Positions 60,096 to 64,000 of a DNA stretch of 64,000 nucleotides are shown piece after piece. The stretch covers positions 2,108,001 through 2,172,000 of the forward strand of contig NC_065907.1 in NCBI RefSeq assembly GCF_905147045.1, read 5' to 3'. This DNA comes from Nymphalis io (Eukaryota; Arthropoda; Insecta; Lepidoptera; Nymphalidae). The notes under the pieces were generated by a model that had not been told where the DNA came from, did no database searches, and saw only the letters and a list, made by a program, of their open reading frames with translations. How positions within the stretch are numbered: the first letter of the stretch is position 1; every line of letters begins with the position of its first letter. A program made the position numbers and the translations under genes.

Positions 60096-60856
60096 TTAAT
60101 GGTCAGCTCAACGAGTAACTCGATTCAATTTATAGCATAAAATTTTCCATATGTTATATCTTAGCTTAGAGCAATAATCTCAAACATTATCAATGGAAAA
60201 TAACTTAAACAATGAGGTTTTATATATTATAATAATTTCTGTAGTTAGAAGAAAAATTCAACCATATTCTTTTCATTCTGATACAAATATATAGGGTCAT
60301 TGCGCTGGCAGGAACCGTTAAGTCCTTTGATTTAATACCGCGGTATCCCCAATAGACGAACACTGCAATGCGGTACGGTTTACCTGTAACTGCATGTGGA
60401 ATTTAAAAAACGGAGCCATTGAAAGACTACTAATGCAATGTATAAGTAATAGATAACCTAAAACAGATTATAAAGAAAGTTCTGGCAAGGAGTGGCTTAG
60501 TCCGGTACATTGCGCGTTTAGGGATTTGCAAACTTTAGAATTTCTTAAGAATAATAAATTCTTACTTGTTTCTTTAGAATAACTTCGACGAACTTTAATA
60601 AAACTACAAAATTAGCGTCTATTCATAAAAATGCTAGAGCCGAAATGACCCTGAAGTTTATGGGTTATAGTCCAAGTAAGAACTACCGAATTACCGTGTG
60701 CTTAAGTTTTTCTTACAATTCATGTCTTTTTCAGCGCTCAAGGAAAATAAATCATATGTGAAAAAAAATGATATGTGTCGGATAAAATTCTGTCACATGC
60801 TTACCACAAAATTATGCTAATAAACTTCAAGCCGCAGTGGGTCATCTTTTATGATA

Positions 60857-61034
60857 TATGTAAGAAACATTCCTTACTTCGCCAATGCATCACCAACCTG
60901 AGGAACTAAGGTGTAGTGTCCCTTGGCCTTTAGTTAAACTGGCTTATTCATCCTTCAAACCAGAACGCACATTACTAAGTATTGCTATTTAGCGGTAGAT
61001 AAACCAGACGGGCTCACACAAAGCCGTACCACCT
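60857..61034 (-). repeat. Repeat D, tail-truncated
   Basis: GTAAGAAACATTCCTTACTT, GCATCACCAACCTGAGGAAC and AGCCGTACCACCTAG; the A-tail end is missing. Confidence 0.85.
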
Positions 61035-61239
61035 AGAAGATTTTACAAACTTTTATTTTAACTTACATAAAGAACATGGATTATTATTGTATACATTAGG
61101 TAATAAATACAATGAGTATTTAAATATATCAAAATTGGGCATATTATGATAGACATATATATTATTATTTAGTTAGTTTATTTTTTTCTTCAGTCTAAAC
61201 TCAGGCGAATATGTAAATACCTAACACAAATAAAAAATT

Positions 61240-61550
61240 ACTGGTGGTAGGGCTTTGTGCACTGGTGGTAGGGCTTTGTGCAAGCTCGTCTGGGTAGGTA
61301 CCACCCACTCATCAGATATTCTACCGCAAAACAGCAATACTTGATATTGTTGTGTTCCGGTTTGAAGGATGAGTGAGCCAGTGTAATTACAGGCACAAGG
61401 GACATAAAATCTTAGTTCCTAAGGTTGGTGGCGCATTGGCTATAAGCGATGGTTGACATTTCTTACAATGCCAATGTCTAAGGGCGTTTGGTGACCACTT
61501 ACCATCAGGTGGCCCATATGCTCATCCACCTTCCTATTCTATAAAAAAAA
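61240..61550 (+). repeat. Repeat D (A-tailed SINE-like), full length
   Basis: In the A-tail orientation: CTGGTGGTAGGGCTTTGTGC, GGTACCACCCACTCATCAGA, GGTTGGTGGCGCATTGGC, GTGACCACTTACCATCAGGT, CCTTCCTATTCTATAAAAAA. No pol III boxes are obvious. The first 21 bases are duplicated in tandem at 61240-61282. Confidence 0.9.
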
Positions 61551-61554
61551 ATAT

Positions 61555-62770
61555 ATATATACGAAAAACATCTTTTTGCAATCGGTACACGATAAAGTTA
61601 TTTTAGTTAAAAAAAGTCTTACAATTAGAAATGTAGTGTTACCACACCACCACGTTGTTGGTGTTTTTTATTTATCTATATGTTTGTGTGTCTATTTTAT
61701 ATTTTGAGACAACATTTTGTGAATTTTATAAACTATTTCTGTTTTTTTTTGCTTTCGCTAATTAATGCCTTTTTAGTGATATTAGATAAATTAACACACA
61801 TACAATATAATCATCTGAAAATCTGTATTTAATATATTTTACTTCAGCAAAATTAATATAAAATTAGCAGAAATATTTTAATGAAAATAAGTGAATAAGT
61901 ATTTCAGGATTTCATAAAATTCAACCTCTCAAGGCATGAAAAGGGTTCGCTAAGTTTGTGAGATGACATAATTTTCTCTAATCAAATAACACTAATATTT
62001 ACCGTTTAATCAGTCTTTATAGCGTTATGATTTCAAATTATTTTATTCTCTAATACAAGGGGAATAGGGCTTATTTATGTTTGCACACACACATGTGTGC
62101 TATGATATTTTAATTTAACGTAATTTAAAAATTACGATTGTATTTTGTTATTGTGTTTGTCTATCAGCATTATCGGAACAGTACGTTATTTCAGTGAAGC
62201 CTAATAAGATTTATGAAGATAAGATCAGAGACTATTTTGAAATAAAACTTATAAAATATTAAACATTATAAATTAGAATTACGAAGAAAGTAGCAAAAAA
62301 TAAGGCATATTATTATTAACATCAAATGGAAAGTCAATAAAAAAACTGAATATATAAATATTTATTACCAACAAAAAACTTAAAATCATATCCGTTTTAA
62401 TTTAGAAAGAAAGAAGGAACTATGTACTGCCACACACACTATATTTAAAAAAAAGTATTTTTTTTCATAAAGTTGTTACCAAGAATGTGAATAAGCAAAT
62501 TGTTAAATACATTTAATTATTAATTTATTAAACATATTCTATACTACATATATTTCAAAAAAAATCTTTATGAATCGAAACATTTTCAACCATTTCAATT
62601 ATGTAACATAAGTTAAATTGTTTTTATCTATAATATTGTTTTCTACAGTTACAACACTGTTGGGAGTCATTCCAATATAATATCGAACTCCGGAAATACT
62701 GTAATATTTCATTCATTCTTTATTTATTTTTTATTACTTTCATACAAATGCCTCATTTCTATTTCAATTG
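61555..62770. other. AT-rich intergenic, nothing recognised
   Basis: No frame or repeat recognised. Confidence 0.55.
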
Positions 62771-62774
62771 CAAA

Positions 62775-62925
62775 TCAAAACAAAATATAATTTATTGAAG
62801 TAGGCTCTCGTGAGCACTTGTGAATCTTCATTTTATTAGATTAAATTAAATGTACAGCTACCACCGCGTTGGATCGTAGATTCTACCGAATAACCACCAA
62901 GAAACTCATCAGTTACTCTTGCTCA
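62775..62925 (-). repeat. Family E repeat
   Basis: TTATTGAAGTAGGCTCTCGT, GAGCACTTGTGAATC, TGTACAGCTACCACCGCGTT, AGATTCTACCGAATAACCAC, AAGAAACTCATCAGTTACTC. Confidence 0.7.
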
Positions 62926-63180
62926 ACAAACAAATATACATATGTATTTACACAAGTATTATACGGCTGAATAAAACACTTGCGATAATTATGTTTGTGT
63001 ATCTGTTAGATATGAAGACATTGTTTTTATGCAAATTCACCTAATTGATGTAATCAGTTGATAAGCTTAAAGCCATATAAATAAACCGCTTCCAACTGTT
63101 TACTTATTCAAAATAATGTACCAAATAGAAAATTCGAATCGATTTTAAAAACTTCTTATAAGTTTTCTCTGCTGATATTT

Positions 63181-63440
63181 TTTTATATATGACGAGCATA
63201 TGGCCCACCTGATGGTAAGTGGTCACTAACGCCCATAGACATTGGCATCGTAAGAAATGTGAACCATTGCTTACATCGCCAATGCGCCACCAACCTTGGG
63301 AACTAAGATGTTATATCCCTTGTGCCTGTACCTGTACAAACCGGAACACAACAATACCAAGTTCTGCTGTTTTACGGAAGAATACCTGATGCGTGGGTGG
63401 TACCTACCCAGACGAGCTTGCACAAACCTCTACCACCAAT
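63181..63440 (-). repeat. Repeat D, near full length
   Basis: TTTTATATATGACGAGCATA, GCCACCAACCTTGGGAACTA, GACGAGCTTGCACAAAC, with a short deletion after GCCTGTACCTGTAC. Confidence 0.9.
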
Positions 63441-64000
63441 AAAAATGTTCATTAATTGAATTGCCGTTTTCAGTCTTGCATCTATTTGATATAAATATAT
63501 CAAAAATTTGACTACACTTAAAAGCAATCTAGAATTGTTTATCGTCAAACAGAAAGCGTCAACTTGCGTACAAATAATCGCATATTAGAATCTTCTTGTT
63601 ATGAAAGAGTTGAGATCCTGAGCAATGATATGACTTAGTTAGTCAGCCAACAGCGTTTTCAAACTAAAAAAAAACACATTGAGTGCAAATCACTTTAGAC
63701 TTTATTTGCACTGTACTTGCCGTACAGTATTATATCATGAACAAAGTGAAGTCGTAAATACTAAACGAGAATAATAATTAAAAACAAAACTTTATTTGGG
63801 TCTCCTAAATTAAATGAGGAAAGAGAATACGATGAACTTCTTTAAGTGACAGAAAATTCAACAGATAGATAATCTAATACAAGACTCATAGCGGTGTTGA
63901 GTTGCAGATACGATTATAAAAAAACTAATGTTTAATCAATTAAAATTTAAAAATAATGTTACTTAATGAAGTATATAATGAGTCAATTATTTGAACGTCG

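Larger units (their letters stand above)
58950..60850. other. AT-rich intergenic
   Basis: An old repeat D remnant, a family E end and weak SINE-A-like words at 60680-60840; no coding signal. Confidence 0.5.

Overview
The window looks like a 64 kb piece of a lepidopteran (probably butterfly) nuclear genome. It is strongly AT-rich and almost gene-free, and it is densely seeded with short retroposons of kinds I know from Lepidoptera: a tRNA-derived SINE of the Metulj type (called SINE-A here), two further tRNA-headed SINEs (SINE-B and SINE-C), a very common A-tailed repeat (repeat D), remnants of CR1-type and RTE-type LINEs, and one fairly long Jockey/CR1-like LINE. The species assignment is inference; the repeat structures and reading frames are read from the sequence.

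The only host gene I can support lies on the + strand at 45028-53288. Ten coding exons joined at GT-AG sites give one uninterrupted frame of 525 codons plus a stop. The product is a 12-TM-type major facilitator of the SV2-like / SLC22-like class, with the loop 2-3 signature GFLIDSFGRK, its degenerate second copy GLLVDYIGQK, the PETPKY segment and the PTNLR segment. Its introns carry many repeats: a repeat D fragment almost touching the first splice donor, a family F repeat in intron 2, a broken TE reading frame in intron 4, and a SINE-B remnant, a (TA)n tract and repeat D stacked in intron 6.

Layout: 0-10.8 kb is intergenic with SINE-A/B/C copies, a CR1 remnant (5.6-5.9 kb), one arm of a distant inverted duplication (7.28-7.60 kb) and an unexplained GC-rich block (9.47-9.89 kb). 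At 10.85-13.54 kb an 89-bp direct repeat brackets a 5'-truncated LINE and a 772-bp foldback element with 197-bp arms. 13.5-23.7 kb is intergenic with SINEs, perfect and near-perfect hairpins, TA microsatellites and the second arm of the inverted duplication (20.12-20.44 kb). 23.70-27.11 kb is a degraded LINE on the minus strand with endonuclease and reverse transcriptase reading frames. 27-45 kb is intergenic with scattered repeats. 45-53.3 kb is the transporter. 53.3-64 kb is again intergenic and rich in repeat D.

The main theme is retroposon economy. The 3' ends of the LINEs are reused by the short elements: repeat D shares the ACTTACCATCAGGTGG module and A-tail with the Jockey-like LINE, and SINE-A shares the CCCAGCAGTGGGA module with an RTE-type 3' end. 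This fits the known pattern of SINEs borrowing LINE 3' tails. I found no CRISPR arrays, bacterial operons or canonical functional tRNA or rRNA genes.
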